Shown here piece by piece: positions 38,777 to 47,544 of a DNA stretch of 64,000 bases. The stretch comes from Winogradskyella wandonensis (GTDB taxonomy: Bacteria > Bacteroidota > Bacteroidia > Flavobacteriales > Flavobacteriaceae). The stretch spans positions 142,029 through 206,028 of the forward strand of contig NZ_SMGI01000003.1 of assembly GCF_004346845.1 (NCBI RefSeq), read 5' to 3'. The notes beneath the pieces were generated by a model. That model did no database searches. It had not been told where the DNA came from and saw only the letters and a list, made by a program, of their open reading frames with translations. The position numbers and the translations under genes were made by a program. Position 1 is the first letter of the stretch; each line of letters starts with the position of its first letter.

Positions 38777-39421
38777 CTACTCAAACGTCATTTCGAATAA
38801 CAAATAATGTTTTATCCCAAATTTACTTCCCCAATTCTCTAAGTCTTTACCTGCTGTACCAACCTCGCACCATGATTTTGACCCATCTTCGCGTTCATAT
38901 GGTAAAATGTAAGCCAGTAAATAAAACGGCTTGTTATACTGAATGTCTAGATTACTTTCATCCGCAATGTTGCGTAAGCTGTAATCTTTAGATTTTGTGG
39001 CTTTAAATTCTTTGTTTGTGCTAAAACGAGGGAATTTAAATTTCATCTGCAGTTTGTTATCAACGTGCTTTGCCAAAATTCTCATCTTAAGCTCTCCCTT
39101 TTTTAAAGTTGCAAATTGCGGAACGCCTAAGTTTTTACTGTCAACAACTACAGATTCTGATTTTACTTTACCATTCCAGATCTCCTTAACGGTAATTTTA
39201 TAAGCTTTTCCTTTTAACTCTTCACCTTCAAAATTTATTTTCATATAGTCGATTCCTTCAAAATCGAGAATATCACTTAACTCATAATTATCGGATGAAT
39301 AATCTGTGGTCATTTTTAAGCCTGAAGGCGCTTTAATCTCTACTAACTCTTCTTGACTTTGTTGTGCTGTTAAACTGCTGAAGCAAATTAATGCAACAGC
39401 CAATACTTGTAGTTTTCTCAT
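38777..39421 (-). CDS. Secreted hypothetical protein in ECF operon
   Basis: A 214-residue protein with a signal peptide (1-19, ending SLTAQ). The mature part is predicted mainly beta, with many Lys/Glu and no recognisable motif. It follows the gene for another secreted protein by three bases. It is the last gene of a minus-strand series that begins with an ECF sigma factor, so its expression is likely set by that factor. I do not recognise a family. Confidence 0.65.
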   Translation of the reverse strand: MRKLQVLAVALICFSSLTAQQSQEELVEIKAPSGLKMTTDYSSDNYELSDILDFEGIDYMKINFEGEELKGKAYKITVKEIWNGKVKSESVVVDSKNLGVPQFATLKKGELKMRILAKHVDNKLQMKFKFPRFSTNKEFKATKSKDYSLRNIADESNLDIQYNKPFYLLAYILPYEREDGSKSWCEVGTAGKDLENWGSKFGIKHYLLFEMTFE

Positions 39422-39424
39422 GAT

Positions 39425-40618
39425 TTATTTATTAATTTTTTTGATTGAATCCTCGTGTGTGTAGATGATGCCATGTACAATATCGAAGTAGATATCTCCA
39501 GACAATGCTTCGCCTGGATGTGGGTCTTTGGTCATCATGGTATATTTTTCTCCTGTTTTTGTAGGCTGAAGGTTTGCTACAAAATTCTGACCAATTATAT
39601 TCTTAGTGTTATTTCCAATGACTTTCATACTATGATTTGTCTTTGGATAGAATAAATGGATTTTGGAATACTCAGAAAACAAACCGAAATGGTCAAAATC
39701 TTTAGACCAATTGTAAAACCAATATTCGCTATTAAAATCCGTGATTTTTGTTTGTTTGCCAATTTCACCGATTTCAATTTTTGAAAATTCGGATTTGATT
39801 TCTGTTTGCGAAATAGACGCTATATTAGAATTGTAGACACTTTTCAGATTATACGTACCTCCTAAAATGCGTTCTGCATCAAAAGATAGCACGTTGTTTA
39901 GCTTTATGTTATTGTATAAATTCCTTAACTCTTCTACATTCAATTTTCCTTTGGTTTGGCTAATTGATAATTCGTTTTGTATTTCTCCCCCGAAGTATAT
40001 GTTTGAATTTTCAGCATTAATATTCAATTTAATAAATGGTGGTATTTTAATAATAAACTTACTCTTCATGATATCAACTCGTTTACTACTTACTTCATTA
40101 AACATATTATTTCTATCATTTCCTTTAAAGAAGGTAAACTGTTGTAAAAACTGCTCCGGATTTGGTGTTCTATTTCTTTGGATAACTTTTAATAAAGAAT
40201 CTTTAGAAATTCTAACAACACTATCATTATCCGTTTTGGTTTTAATAGATGTGTTACTTGGTTTAAAAAGCAGTTTATCCTCATTGTCCACTGAATAATT
40301 AATGAGTTGTATTGCTTTGTTACTATTAACCTCAAGAGTTATATGATTATTGGATTGCGCCGTTTTAATACTAATCTTTTCCAAAGTCTCTGCTATCTGC
40401 TTTCTTGAATACCCTTTAAACTCCAAGGCATAATTTAAATGTAGTTTACCATCATTAGACTCCTCTATTCTTACAGTAGTATTTTTAAAATTGAAAACCA
40501 CGCTCATATCTTTTGTTGCAGGAATGGATTTCTTAAGAATATTCCTGTAGTCAAAGTCTTGACTATATAAGCTTACCGACGTGATGAATATCAGTAAGAT
40601 TGTAAATAGATTTCTCAT
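39425..40618 (-). CDS. Secreted hypothetical protein, repeat-strand fold, ECF operon
   Basis: A 397-residue exported protein (signal peptide about 1-19, ending SLYSQ). The region from about 185 to 310 has short strands such as KLNINAENSNIYFGGEI, LSISQTKGKLNVEEL and YNNIKLNN. Their regular rise and fall resemble the beta-solenoid-like DUF4097 or adhesin-type folds, but I cannot assign it firmly. Its ATG overlaps the stop of the putative anti-sigma gene by four bases (ATGA). It is therefore an integral member of that ECF operon. Confidence 0.65.
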   Translation of the reverse strand: MRNLFTILLIFITSVSLYSQDFDYRNILKKSIPATKDMSVVFNFKNTTVRIEESNDGKLHLNYALEFKGYSRKQIAETLEKISIKTAQSNNHITLEVNSNKAIQLINYSVDNEDKLLFKPSNTSIKTKTDNDSVVRISKDSLLKVIQRNRTPNPEQFLQQFTFFKGNDRNNMFNEVSSKRVDIMKSKFIIKIPPFIKLNINAENSNIYFGGEIQNELSISQTKGKLNVEELRNLYNNIKLNNVLSFDAERILGGTYNLKSVYNSNIASISQTEIKSEFSKIEIGEIGKQTKITDFNSEYWFYNWSKDFDHFGLFSEYSKIHLFYPKTNHSMKVIGNNTKNIIGQNFVANLQPTKTGEKYTMMTKDPHPGEALSGDIYFDIVHGIIYTHEDSIKKINK

Positions 40619-41124
40619 AATGTTCGTGGTTTTTGATTTAATATCTTGATGTGCTCTTGGATGTCTTTAAGCAATTGTAAACGTGTTTGTAGATTTTGTA
40701 TTAGCATTTCTACAACAGCTATATTGTTAGTATCATTTTTAAATGCTATTGAAATCTCTTTGTAATCTTCATCCAAATCCAATAGACGTTTTTCGTAGCG
40801 TTTTACCAAAACCGAATCTGTAGCAATAGCTTTAAAATTTTGCCATTCAGTTTCAATATTTGCTAGATATTCTTTTTCTACTTGGGCAACTTGCGCTACG
40901 AGCGGATTCTCTTCTGCTTCTGGTTTTTGCAAAGTAAAAAAGCCTACGGTTAGCGCAATTACAACCACTGCTGCTATTCGCAGAAATAGATAATTAGATT
41001 TGTTAGACTCATTAGATTTTTCAGAATTTAACTTGGCTAAAAATTCTTCGCGATGGTTTCTTGGTAACTCGTGTTTGGTGTCTTCAACCTCATTTTTAAA
41101 TAATTCTCTAATATCTCGCTTCAT
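40615..41124 (-). CDS. Putative anti-sigma membrane protein
   Basis: A 169-residue protein. The cytoplasmic N-terminus (1-44) opens MKRDIRELFKNEVED. One transmembrane helix follows (about 46-64, FLRIAAVVVIALTVGFFTL). The periplasmic remainder is helical (70-165, probable coiled coil). There is no zinc motif. Position directly after the sigma gene (17-base overlap) and topology argue for an anti-sigma role; the sequence alone does not prove it. Confidence 0.7.
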   Translation of the reverse strand: MKRDIRELFKNEVEDTKHELPRNHREEFLAKLNSEKSNESNKSNYLFLRIAAVVVIALTVGFFTLQKPEAEENPLVAQVAQVEKEYLANIETEWQNFKAIATDSVLVKRYEKRLLDLDEDYKEISIAFKNDTNNIAVVEMLIQNLQTRLQLLKDIQEHIKILNQKPRTL

Positions 41125-41656
41125 TATATCTTGTTTTAAGTAGTTCTTGTAATTGTTGTTTGGCGCGTCGTAGCTGTGTTCTAGATGTTTTTATGTTGAT
41201 ATCCAAAATCTCTGAAATTTCTTCGTGGTCGTAACCATCAATCAAGTAAAGTCTAATGACTAATCGGTATTTTTCTGGCAATTGAGTAATAGCTTCAACA
41301 ATTTGCGTTTTAGTTATTGAGGTTTCAAACTGCCAATTGCTATCATCTACAATTTGAAGATTATCGGTTTCTAAAGATTCCGTTTCAAATTTATTTTTTC
41401 TAATGGTATCAATACATTGGTTAATGATTATTCGTTTTAACCAAACACCAAATGTTGATGTCTCCGTATAATTTTCAATATTAAAAAACGCCTTCAAAAA
41501 GCCTTCTTGCATGGCGTCTTTAGCATCTTCCTTATTATTTAAATATCTACACGCTACATTATACATAGCCTCACAATAACTATCATACACTTGCATCTGT
41601 GCTTTTTGGTTGCCGCGTTTGCAAGCATTGATAAGTTGATTGGTTTTGTTTTGCAT
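41108..41656 (-). CDS. ECF RNA polymerase sigma factor
   Basis: A 182-residue sigma-70 family factor. Region 2 is at about 15-85 (YNVACRYLNNKEDAKDAMQEGFLKAF; FGVWLKRIIINQCID). Region 4 is at about 125-175 (LPEKYRLVIRLYLIDGYDHEEISEIL, then TSRTQLRRAKQQL). It heads a four-gene minus-strand operon with overlapping reading frames: sigma, putative anti-sigma and two secreted proteins. A membrane protein gene is divergent from it, 122 bases away. Confidence 0.92.
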   Translation of the reverse strand: MQNKTNQLINACKRGNQKAQMQVYDSYCEAMYNVACRYLNNKEDAKDAMQEGFLKAFFNIENYTETSTFGVWLKRIIINQCIDTIRKNKFETESLETDNLQIVDDSNWQFETSITKTQIVEAITQLPEKYRLVIRLYLIDGYDHEEISEILDINIKTSRTQLRRAKQQLQELLKTRYNEARY

Positions 41657-41778
41657 TTGTTTAGTTAGGTTCTCTACTTCTAAAAACGAGAAAAAATCAT
41701 AAGAGTTTCAAAATGAATTAAAAAAATAGACATTTAATCTTAATATGATTAATTTTAATCGCTAATAAACCACAACCC

Positions 41779-43104
41779 ATGAGCAAAGACTACAATAATC
41801 CTGCTTTTAAGAAACTTTTAGAAAAATTACAAGAAGAAAGTTGGCAGTTAGAACTTCTAATATCTGGTTTTGCAATTTTTGGGCTATTTACAGCTTATGA
41901 GCCTATAAATATTTACCTAAAAGAATCCATAGCTACGGGCCAAGACTACAAAAGGGCAGTTTTTACTGTCACTAAAATTTCTTGCATAATATTAACGTTT
42001 AGCTTATTGGTCCATGTATTATTAAGAGGTTTATGGATTGGCGCTCTGGGCTTACGTTACGTTTCTGGCGATATAGATTACGAAGAACTAAATTACGGGC
42101 AAAAGTTTACAAAGTATCTTAAGAAAAGAGTTGGCTCTTTTGATAAATACATTGCCACATTAGAGAATTATTGCAGTATTATTTTTGCTGCTTCTTTTCT
42201 TTTAATTTTCTATGTCTTGGCTATGACTTTTATAATAATAACCATTGGTTTTACTGGTAATAGTATTATAAGTAGCGATTGGCTACCCGAGTGGCTTGCC
42301 CTAGGTTTTGGAATTCCGTTTATGATATTTATTGTCATAGGCATGTTTTTAACGTTTATTGATTTTGTAACACAAGGTTTTTTGAAGAAAAAGAAGTGGT
42401 TGGCAAAAATCTACTTTCCGTTTTATTGGGTGTTTAGTTTTATTACGCTATCCTTTTTATATCGTCCTATTGTTTACAACTTTTTAGACAACAAATTTGG
42501 AAGACGTTTTAGCCTACTGCTATTTCCGCTATTTATTGGTATTGCTATTTCCTTTTCACTTCACTATAATTTTTCAAATTACTTTAGTCCGGAAAACAAC
42601 TCCAACGAATACATCTCGAATAGAGAAAATTATGAAGATTTATTAGATGAAAAATTAGGATTTATAGACCACATCACTATTCAATCCAAAGTTGTAAAAG
42701 AGAATTACATTAAAGTTTTTGTACCTTATTCTGAAACTATTGAAAATCGAATTTTTTATTTCAACGAAGGCTTAAAGCCTGAAAAAGATATCCGTGGACT
42801 AGACACAGACGTTATTAATATTAATGTTAGTGATAGAAAAATAAACAGAGACAGCCTTAGACGTGAATATTTAACCACGTTTAACAAAATATATTACACC
42901 AAAATAGATTCCGTTGTTGTAAAATCTGATTTTATAGTTAGTCATACCAAAAAAGGTACTCTTGGTTTTGAAACATTTTTATCCACAAAAAATTTATCAG
43001 ACGGCAAGCATACTCTAGAGTTTAAGAGAAAAGGACTAAATAAAGAAAAGGACACCTTATATTACAGTATTGCCAAAATCCCGTTTTGGTATTATCCAGA
43101 CTAA
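41779..43104 (+). CDS. Multi-pass membrane hypothetical protein
   Basis: A 441-residue protein. The N-terminal half has about five or six hydrophobic helices (near residues 26-46, 65-90, 130-160, 172-198, 210-232 and 240-262). A soluble domain of about 180 residues then faces one side and ends IAKIPFWYYPD. I do not recognise a family. It lies between two ECF sigma loci, divergent from one and convergent with the other (stop codons overlap by four bases), so it might be under either one's control. Confidence 0.68.
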   Translation: MSKDYNNPAFKKLLEKLQEESWQLELLISGFAIFGLFTAYEPINIYLKESIATGQDYKRAVFTVTKISCIILTFSLLVHVLLRGLWIGALGLRYVSGDIDYEELNYGQKFTKYLKKRVGSFDKYIATLENYCSIIFAASFLLIFYVLAMTFIIITIGFTGNSIISSDWLPEWLALGFGIPFMIFIVIGMFLTFIDFVTQGFLKKKKWLAKIYFPFYWVFSFITLSFLYRPIVYNFLDNKFGRRFSLLLFPLFIGIAISFSLHYNFSNYFSPENNSNEYISNRENYEDLLDEKLGFIDHITIQSKVVKENYIKVFVPYSETIENRIFYFNEGLKPEKDIRGLDTDVININVSDRKINRDSLRREYLTTFNKIYYTKIDSVVVKSDFIVSHTKKGTLGFETFLSTKNLSDGKHTLEFKRKGLNKEKDTLYYSIAKIPFWYYPD

Positions 43105-43499
43105 AACTGTAATCGTTTATCGACATATGTTTTTAATATTGGAATTTGTAGCCCAATCATTAAAGTAAAAGCGATTGCCGCATAAATTAATGTCTGCGAG
43201 ACATTAAAGTCAAAATCTTTTAATGGATTGAAACTTATTTGTGATAAGTTGAGAAGTTCTGATAATCTTGAGGTTGATTCACTTTTATCTAAAAATGCGT
43301 AAATCACAAGGGAAACAAGAGCAAATCCAATAATATACCAAACCCATTTAGAAATTAACGGTTTGTAAACGGTAGCTTCAGATTTTACATTTAGTTGCTC
43401 TAAAACTTGGTTTGTAAAGTCTGATGATGGCTTTTCTAATGCATCATTTGCCATTAATTGGTCTACAAAAAATTCTAGTTCTTTATCATTAGGCTCCAT
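43101..43499 (-). CDS. Putative anti-sigma or sigma-associated membrane protein
   Basis: A 132-residue protein: a soluble acidic N-terminus (1-48, DKELEFFVDQLMANDALEKPSSDF) and two hydrophobic helices (about 50-67 and 104-122). The start overlaps the sigma gene by 11 bases, so the two are translationally coupled. Short proteins of this plan, following an ECF sigma gene in Bacteroidota, are usually held to be anti-sigma factors. There is no zinc motif. Confidence 0.7.
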   Translation of the reverse strand: MEPNDKELEFFVDQLMANDALEKPSSDFTNQVLEQLNVKSEATVYKPLISKWVWYIIGFALVSLVIYAFLDKSESTSRLSELLNLSQISFNPLKDFDFNVSQTLIYAAIAFTLMIGLQIPILKTYVDKRLQF

Positions 43500-44067
43500 A
43501 ACTTCTTGTATTTTCTAGTTTTAAATGCTTTTCTAAAATTACTGCTAATTTTTTTCTAGCTCTAAATAGTTTCACTTTTATTGTATTGGCTGACACCTCT
43601 ATAACCTCTGATATTTCATCTAAAGATAACTCTTCAAAATAAAATAGTGTTAATAGATAACTGTCTTCACTAGGCAACATATTTACACATTGCTTAATCA
43701 AGTTAGTTTTTTCAGTCTTAATCATACCTTCTAAAGCATTGTCAATCGTTTCAATTTTATTTATTGTAAACTCATCTATAGACACATCTTTTAAGTGTTT
43801 TTTATTCTTTTTTATAGTATCTAAACAGGTATTATACGTCACCCTATAAATCCATGTAGAGAACTTAGAATCTCCCTTAAACTTATCTAAAGATTTATAT
43901 ACTTTAACAAAGGCATCTTGCGCCACTTCCTCTGCTTCTTCTCTATTCTTCAACATACGCAACGCTAAAGTAAAGACCAAGTCTTTATAACGGTCTACCA
44001 ATTGCCCATAAGCATTATGGTCTCCATCTATGATTAGCGCTATAAGTTGATTGTCGTTAGTGGTCAT
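43489..44067 (-). CDS. ECF RNA polymerase sigma factor
   Basis: A 192-residue sigma-70 family factor. Region 2 contains YKDLVFTLALRMLKNREEAEE, DAFVKVYKSLDKF and FSTWIYRVTYNTCLD. Region 4 contains LPSEDSYLLTLFYFEELSLDE and ANTIKVKLFRARKKL. The upstream region carries one of two symmetric ECF-type promoter candidates (TGTAACC, 14 bases, GTCGTC) pointing at this gene, 11 bases before its ATG. That suggests positive autoregulation. The membrane protein gene downstream overlaps it. Confidence 0.93.
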   Translation of the reverse strand: MTTNDNQLIALIIDGDHNAYGQLVDRYKDLVFTLALRMLKNREEAEEVAQDAFVKVYKSLDKFKGDSKFSTWIYRVTYNTCLDTIKKNKKHLKDVSIDEFTINKIETIDNALEGMIKTEKTNLIKQCVNMLPSEDSYLLTLFYFEELSLDEISEVIEVSANTIKVKLFRARKKLAVILEKHLKLENTRSYGA

Positions 44068-44077
44068 TTTTATTTAA

Positions 44078-44104
44078 GACGACTATAATCTGAATTAGGT
44101 TACA
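44078..44104 (-). promoter_or_regulatory. Candidate ECF-type promoter toward sigma gene
   Basis: On the minus strand TGTAACC (44098-44104) and GTCGTC (44078-44083) are separated by 14 bases. An AAC-containing -35 and a CGTC -10 are typical of ECF sigma promoters. The identical arrangement occurs on the other strand around a common centre. Confidence 0.6.
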
Positions 44105-44126
44105 GAATTAAAAAAAATAAAATTCT

Positions 44127-44153
44127 TGTAACCTCTTTTTAAAACTTGTCGTC
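44127..44153 (+). promoter_or_regulatory. Candidate ECF-type promoter toward DUF6249 gene
   Basis: TGTAACC (44127-44133) and GTCGTC (44148-44153) are again separated by 14 bases. The unit is the mirror image of the promoter candidate facing the sigma gene. It lies 46 bases before the DUF6249 ATG. Confidence 0.6.
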
Positions 44154-44199
44154 ATAAGCTATGAACAGATTAAAATTAATCAATTAAAAAACAAACATT

Positions 44200-44571
44200 A
44201 TGATAACCAGTTTACTTATCAACAGCTCAGACGATGCGGCAGAATTATTAATCCCTATTAGTTTTTTTCTAGTCGTCTTTGGAATTATTTACTTGTACTT
44301 TTCAACCAGAAACAAAGAACGTTTAGCACTTATAGAAAAAGGTGCAGATGCTAGTATTTTTAATATTGGTAAACGCGGCTCATCATGGAAAGTCGTAGTT
44401 ATTAATTTAGCATTTTTATTAATGGGTATAGGTTTAGGTACTTTTTTAGCTGCACTAATTGATACTTATACCGATCTTGAAGAAGGCGCCATGGCAGCAG
44501 TAATTTTCTTTATGGCTGGTGTAGGACTTTATGTTGGATACTTACAGACCAAAAAAGATTTAGACAATTAA
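44200..44571 (+). CDS. DUF6249 membrane protein, probable ECF target
   Basis: A 123-residue inner membrane protein with three helices (about 16-34, 66-87 and 97-116). The cytoplasmic loop NKERLALIEKGADASIF is the recognisable part of DUF6249 proteins, whose function is unknown. The gene is divergent from an ECF sigma gene and has a matching ECF-type promoter candidate. The simplest reading is that the sigma factor drives it. It is followed by a strong terminator. Confidence 0.8.
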   Translation: MITSLLINSSDDAAELLIPISFFLVVFGIIYLYFSTRNKERLALIEKGADASIFNIGKRGSSWKVVVINLAFLLMGIGLGTFLAALIDTYTDLEEGAMAAVIFFMAGVGLYVGYLQTKKDLDN

Positions 44572-44590
44572 CAATCAATCAGCCCAATTA

Positions 44591-44625
44591 AAAAGCCGTT
44601 ATCAAGTACTTTGGTAACGGCTTTT
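44591..44625 (+). terminator. Terminator of DUF6249 gene
   Basis: The perfect 11-bp stem AAAAGCCGTTA/TAACGGCTTTT has a 13-base loop. It starts 20 bases after the stop. Confidence 0.85.
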
Positions 44626-44652
44626 CTATTTGAAATAATGTATATTAGAACT

Positions 44653-45645
44653 ATGATTAAACATCTCTGCTTTTTTTCGACAGTCTTTTTAAGCATTCTC
44701 CAAAGTCACACGCAAATTTCAATTTTAGATGGAGACTCTAAACTACCAGTTTCTTACGCTTCAATATCTTTTGGAAATGGTAACGGCATCGTTGCCGATG
44801 ATGAAGGAATTTTTGTTTTTACAAAAAAACTCTATCCAGATATTGATTCTTTATATATCTCTGCCTTAGGCTATAAAGATTTATCGATAAGTACAAAACA
44901 ATTACAACCTCAGCTTTTTTTATATCCGCAAGCCGATGAGCTAGATGAAGTTGTTATTGGTGTAAAAATTGATAAAACTGAAGGTAAAAAATACAAAACC
45001 GAAAGTCTTAAACCTTACCTCGATGACGACTACTATAAATGTTGGCTACCAACGATAGAATCTGAGATTGCCGTGTATTTCCCAAATGAGGATGACAGAC
45101 TCAAACGTATAGCTAAAGTTAAATTTCCTATTGCTTTAGAATCTAAAGAATGGAAAAACAGAAAGAAAGCTAATAAAGAAAAGAAGAAATTCTCTACACT
45201 TTTCAAAGTAAATATTTATGAAAATCTTTACGGTAAACCTGGCCGAAATCTAAATACCGAAACTATAGTGTTTAGAGCTACAGAACAAGATGGCGATTAT
45301 CACGAGTTAGACATAGAGGAACAAAACATTTTAATACCAGAAGAAGGTGTTTTTATCTCTCTGCAAGTCATTGGATATACAAACAAAAACGGCAAATTGC
45401 TCCCAAATAAGAAATACAAGGAAATAAAAGGGCCACAAGGAACAGTGAAAATACCTACCAATTTTAGACCATTACTTCCGTTTACTAATCAAATATCAGA
45501 AAATAGAACCTTTGTAAAGCGTGTTTTTATAAACGGAAATAATTGGCAGATGTTTAAAAAAGGAAACGGTTTTCAGTCTTCTCTTCTTAAAAGTGGACTT
45601 AACAATTATGGGATTGGCATAGATTTACACGTGTTTAAAGATTGA
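44653..45645 (+). CDS. Secreted CarboxypepD_reg-like domain protein
   Basis: A 330-residue exported protein. I start it at the ATG at 44653, which gives a clean signal peptide (MIKHLCFFSTVFLSILQSHTQ). The TTG at 44611 lies inside the terminator of the previous gene, and the ATG at 44638 overlaps a promoter-like TATATTAG. Residues 22-105 form the regulatory-like beta domain (PVSYASISFGNGNGIVADDEG, LYISALGYKDL, ADELDEVVI). The rest is a basic domain I do not recognise. It resembles the 22423-23964 protein in plan but not in length. Confidence 0.72.
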   Translation: MIKHLCFFSTVFLSILQSHTQISILDGDSKLPVSYASISFGNGNGIVADDEGIFVFTKKLYPDIDSLYISALGYKDLSISTKQLQPQLFLYPQADELDEVVIGVKIDKTEGKKYKTESLKPYLDDDYYKCWLPTIESEIAVYFPNEDDRLKRIAKVKFPIALESKEWKNRKKANKEKKKFSTLFKVNIYENLYGKPGRNLNTETIVFRATEQDGDYHELDIEEQNILIPEEGVFISLQVIGYTNKNGKLLPNKKYKEIKGPQGTVKIPTNFRPLLPFTNQISENRTFVKRVFINGNNWQMFKKGNGFQSSLLKSGLNNYGIGIDLHVFKD

Positions 45646-45659
45646 TTTCTATTTAAATA

Positions 45660-46835
45660 TTGTTCTTGTTGAAAACTCCAAAATACATTCTTCCTGTAAT
45701 TATTTTTTCTCAGTTCTGCTGTACGTCACTTTGGTTTGCTGGTAACGCCATAATCGACGACTTATCATTGAACTTTAATTTATACGCATCCGCATTAGGA
45801 GAATTGACCTCAGCTGTACAGTTTGGTTTTATTTTAGGCACATTTTTATTCGCAATTTTAACTATTACCGATAGGTTTTCGGCTTCAAAAGTATTTTTCT
45901 TTTCAGCAGTAATAGCTGGATTTATCAATCTATCATGTCTTCTTCCGAATAATTCTTTAGCTTCTCTTCTTTTAATTCGGTTTGCAACTGGATTTTTCTT
46001 GGCAGGTATCTATCCTGTTGGAATGAAAATAGCGTCTGACTTTTTTAAAGCTGGACTTGGAAAATCTCTAAGCTATTTGGTAGGCGCATTAGTATTAGGC
46101 ACTGCTTTTCCGCATTTACTAAATACTAATTTGCTTCAGTTAAATTGGACAACTGTTGTTTTTTCTACATCCACACTATCGATTATTGGCGGTACTTTAA
46201 TACTAGCTTTTGTTTCAAACGGACCTTATTATAAAAAAGCACTTTATTTCGATGCTAGAAAACTATTTAAAGTCTTTAGGAACCGAGCTTTTAAATCTGC
46301 TGCATTTGGCTACTTTGGACACATGTGGGAGCTCTATACCTTTTGGGCTTTTACTCCGATTTTATTAAGTGTATATCAAGATACACACTTAAGCGTCAGT
46401 TTTAACATTCCTCTTTTTTCGTTCTTAATCATTGCTATTGGTAGTCTTGGATGTATTATTGGAGGACATATGGCTTCTAAATACAGCACTAAATCCGTTG
46501 CAAAAATGGCCTTAGTGGTATCTGGCTGTTGCTGCTTGTTCTCTCCTATTTTCTTATCTATCGACTCTCAAACTATCTTTATTATATTTTTAATGATTTG
46601 GGGAATGGCAGTCATTGCAGATTCGCCTTTATTTTCTACACTCGTAGCTCAGAATGTTGCCGCCGACGCTAAAGGAACAGCACTTACCATAGTTAATTGT
46701 ATAGGATTTGCTATTACAATTGTAAGCCTTCTAATATTTAATTCATTATTAGAACATTTTAATACAAAGTATCTTTTTACGATACTAGCACTAGGTCCAT
46801 TATTTGGCTTATATCATTTAAGGAAAAGTGCTTAG
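45660..46835 (+). CDS. Major facilitator superfamily transporter
   Basis: A 391-residue permease with about twelve hydrophobic helices and the MFS pattern of two six-helix halves. The first helix carries the conserved SLWFAGNAII, and the helix 4 region has RFATGFFLAGIYPVGMKIASD. No ATG precedes the first helix, so translation must begin at one of the TTG codons at 45660, 45666 or 45669. Substrate is unknown. The stop overlaps that of the convergent dipeptidase gene by four bases. Confidence 0.87.
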   Translation: MFLLKTPKYILPVIIFSQFCCTSLWFAGNAIIDDLSLNFNLYASALGELTSAVQFGFILGTFLFAILTITDRFSASKVFFFSAVIAGFINLSCLLPNNSLASLLLIRFATGFFLAGIYPVGMKIASDFFKAGLGKSLSYLVGALVLGTAFPHLLNTNLLQLNWTTVVFSTSTLSIIGGTLILAFVSNGPYYKKALYFDARKLFKVFRNRAFKSAAFGYFGHMWELYTFWAFTPILLSVYQDTHLSVSFNIPLFSFLIIAIGSLGCIIGGHMASKYSTKSVAKMALVVSGCCCLFSPIFLSIDSQTIFIIFLMIWGMAVIADSPLFSTLVAQNVAADAKGTALTIVNCIGFAITIVSLLIFNSLLEHFNTKYLFTILALGPLFGLYHLRKSA

Positions 46836-47518
46836 TCTACAATCTCAAAATCAAAATAAGTATCAGGAAATGGCTCACCTCGAAGTGTAAAATGCCACCA
46901 TTCTTTAGGATAATTTCTAAATCCATGTTTTAGCATTACGCTTTGAAGACGTTGCCGATTTTGTTTTTGCACATCTGTAATATTTTGGTAATCTACCCAA
47001 GACGGTTCTCCAAAAAAATCATACGGACTTCCCATGTCCAAGGGTTTACCAGTTTCTCCACTGATGATAGTTAAATCTATTGTGCTACCACGACTATGCC
47101 CGGATTTACTGGCAATATAACCCTCTTTAAATAGGTGACGCTTATTTACATTGGGATAAAACCTTGACTTGTTAGTGGTATCGTTAATCTGCCTTGCCCA
47201 ACGCACAAAATGATTAACTGCTGTTTGAGGTCGATAGCCATCATACACCTTTAAACAGAGATTTTGCCTTTGTAGCTCGTCTTGTACTAACTTTAATTGT
47301 TTGGCCGCTGCTTTAGTAAGGTAAAGCGTATTAGATTTATAACCATCTATTGTATCACCGACAAAATTATTATTAGTATAATATCTCAATTCTACATCTA
47401 AATCTGGAATGATTGATTGTACTTTAATGAAACCATCTGGTACGGTTTGTAGCTGTTGCATAGAGTAAAAACCAATAGCAATCAGAAAAAGAAATATGGT
47501 ATTTTTGTAAAACTTCAT
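46832..47518 (-). CDS. D-alanyl-D-alanine dipeptidase (VanX/DdpX-like, M15)
   Basis: A 228-residue zinc peptidase. An N-terminal hydrophobic segment (about 6-20) suggests export or anchoring in the periplasm. The M15D motif SGHSRGSTIDLT supplies the His and Asp zinc ligands, and EWWHF gives the catalytic Glu and third ligand; the substrate arginine is in DGYRP. The ATG at 47518 is preferred to the TTG one codon earlier. No vanH/vanA or two-component genes are nearby, so a peptidoglycan turnover role is likelier than glycopeptide resistance. Confidence 0.9.
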   Translation of the reverse strand: MKFYKNTIFLFLIAIGFYSMQQLQTVPDGFIKVQSIIPDLDVELRYYTNNNFVGDTIDGYKSNTLYLTKAAAKQLKLVQDELQRQNLCLKVYDGYRPQTAVNHFVRWARQINDTTNKSRFYPNVNKRHLFKEGYIASKSGHSRGSTIDLTIISGETGKPLDMGSPYDFFGEPSWVDYQNITDVQKQNRQRLQSVMLKHGFRNYPKEWWHFTLRGEPFPDTYFDFEIVD

Positions 47519-47544
47519 CAAAGCTAAGTTAGATAAAAAAAGTT

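Noticed and set aside
46832..47518. Vancomycin resistance locus because of the VanX-like dipeptidase
   Set aside because: No vanH, vanA or vanRS homologues are adjacent. Isolated M15D dipeptidases are common in Gram-negative bacteria.
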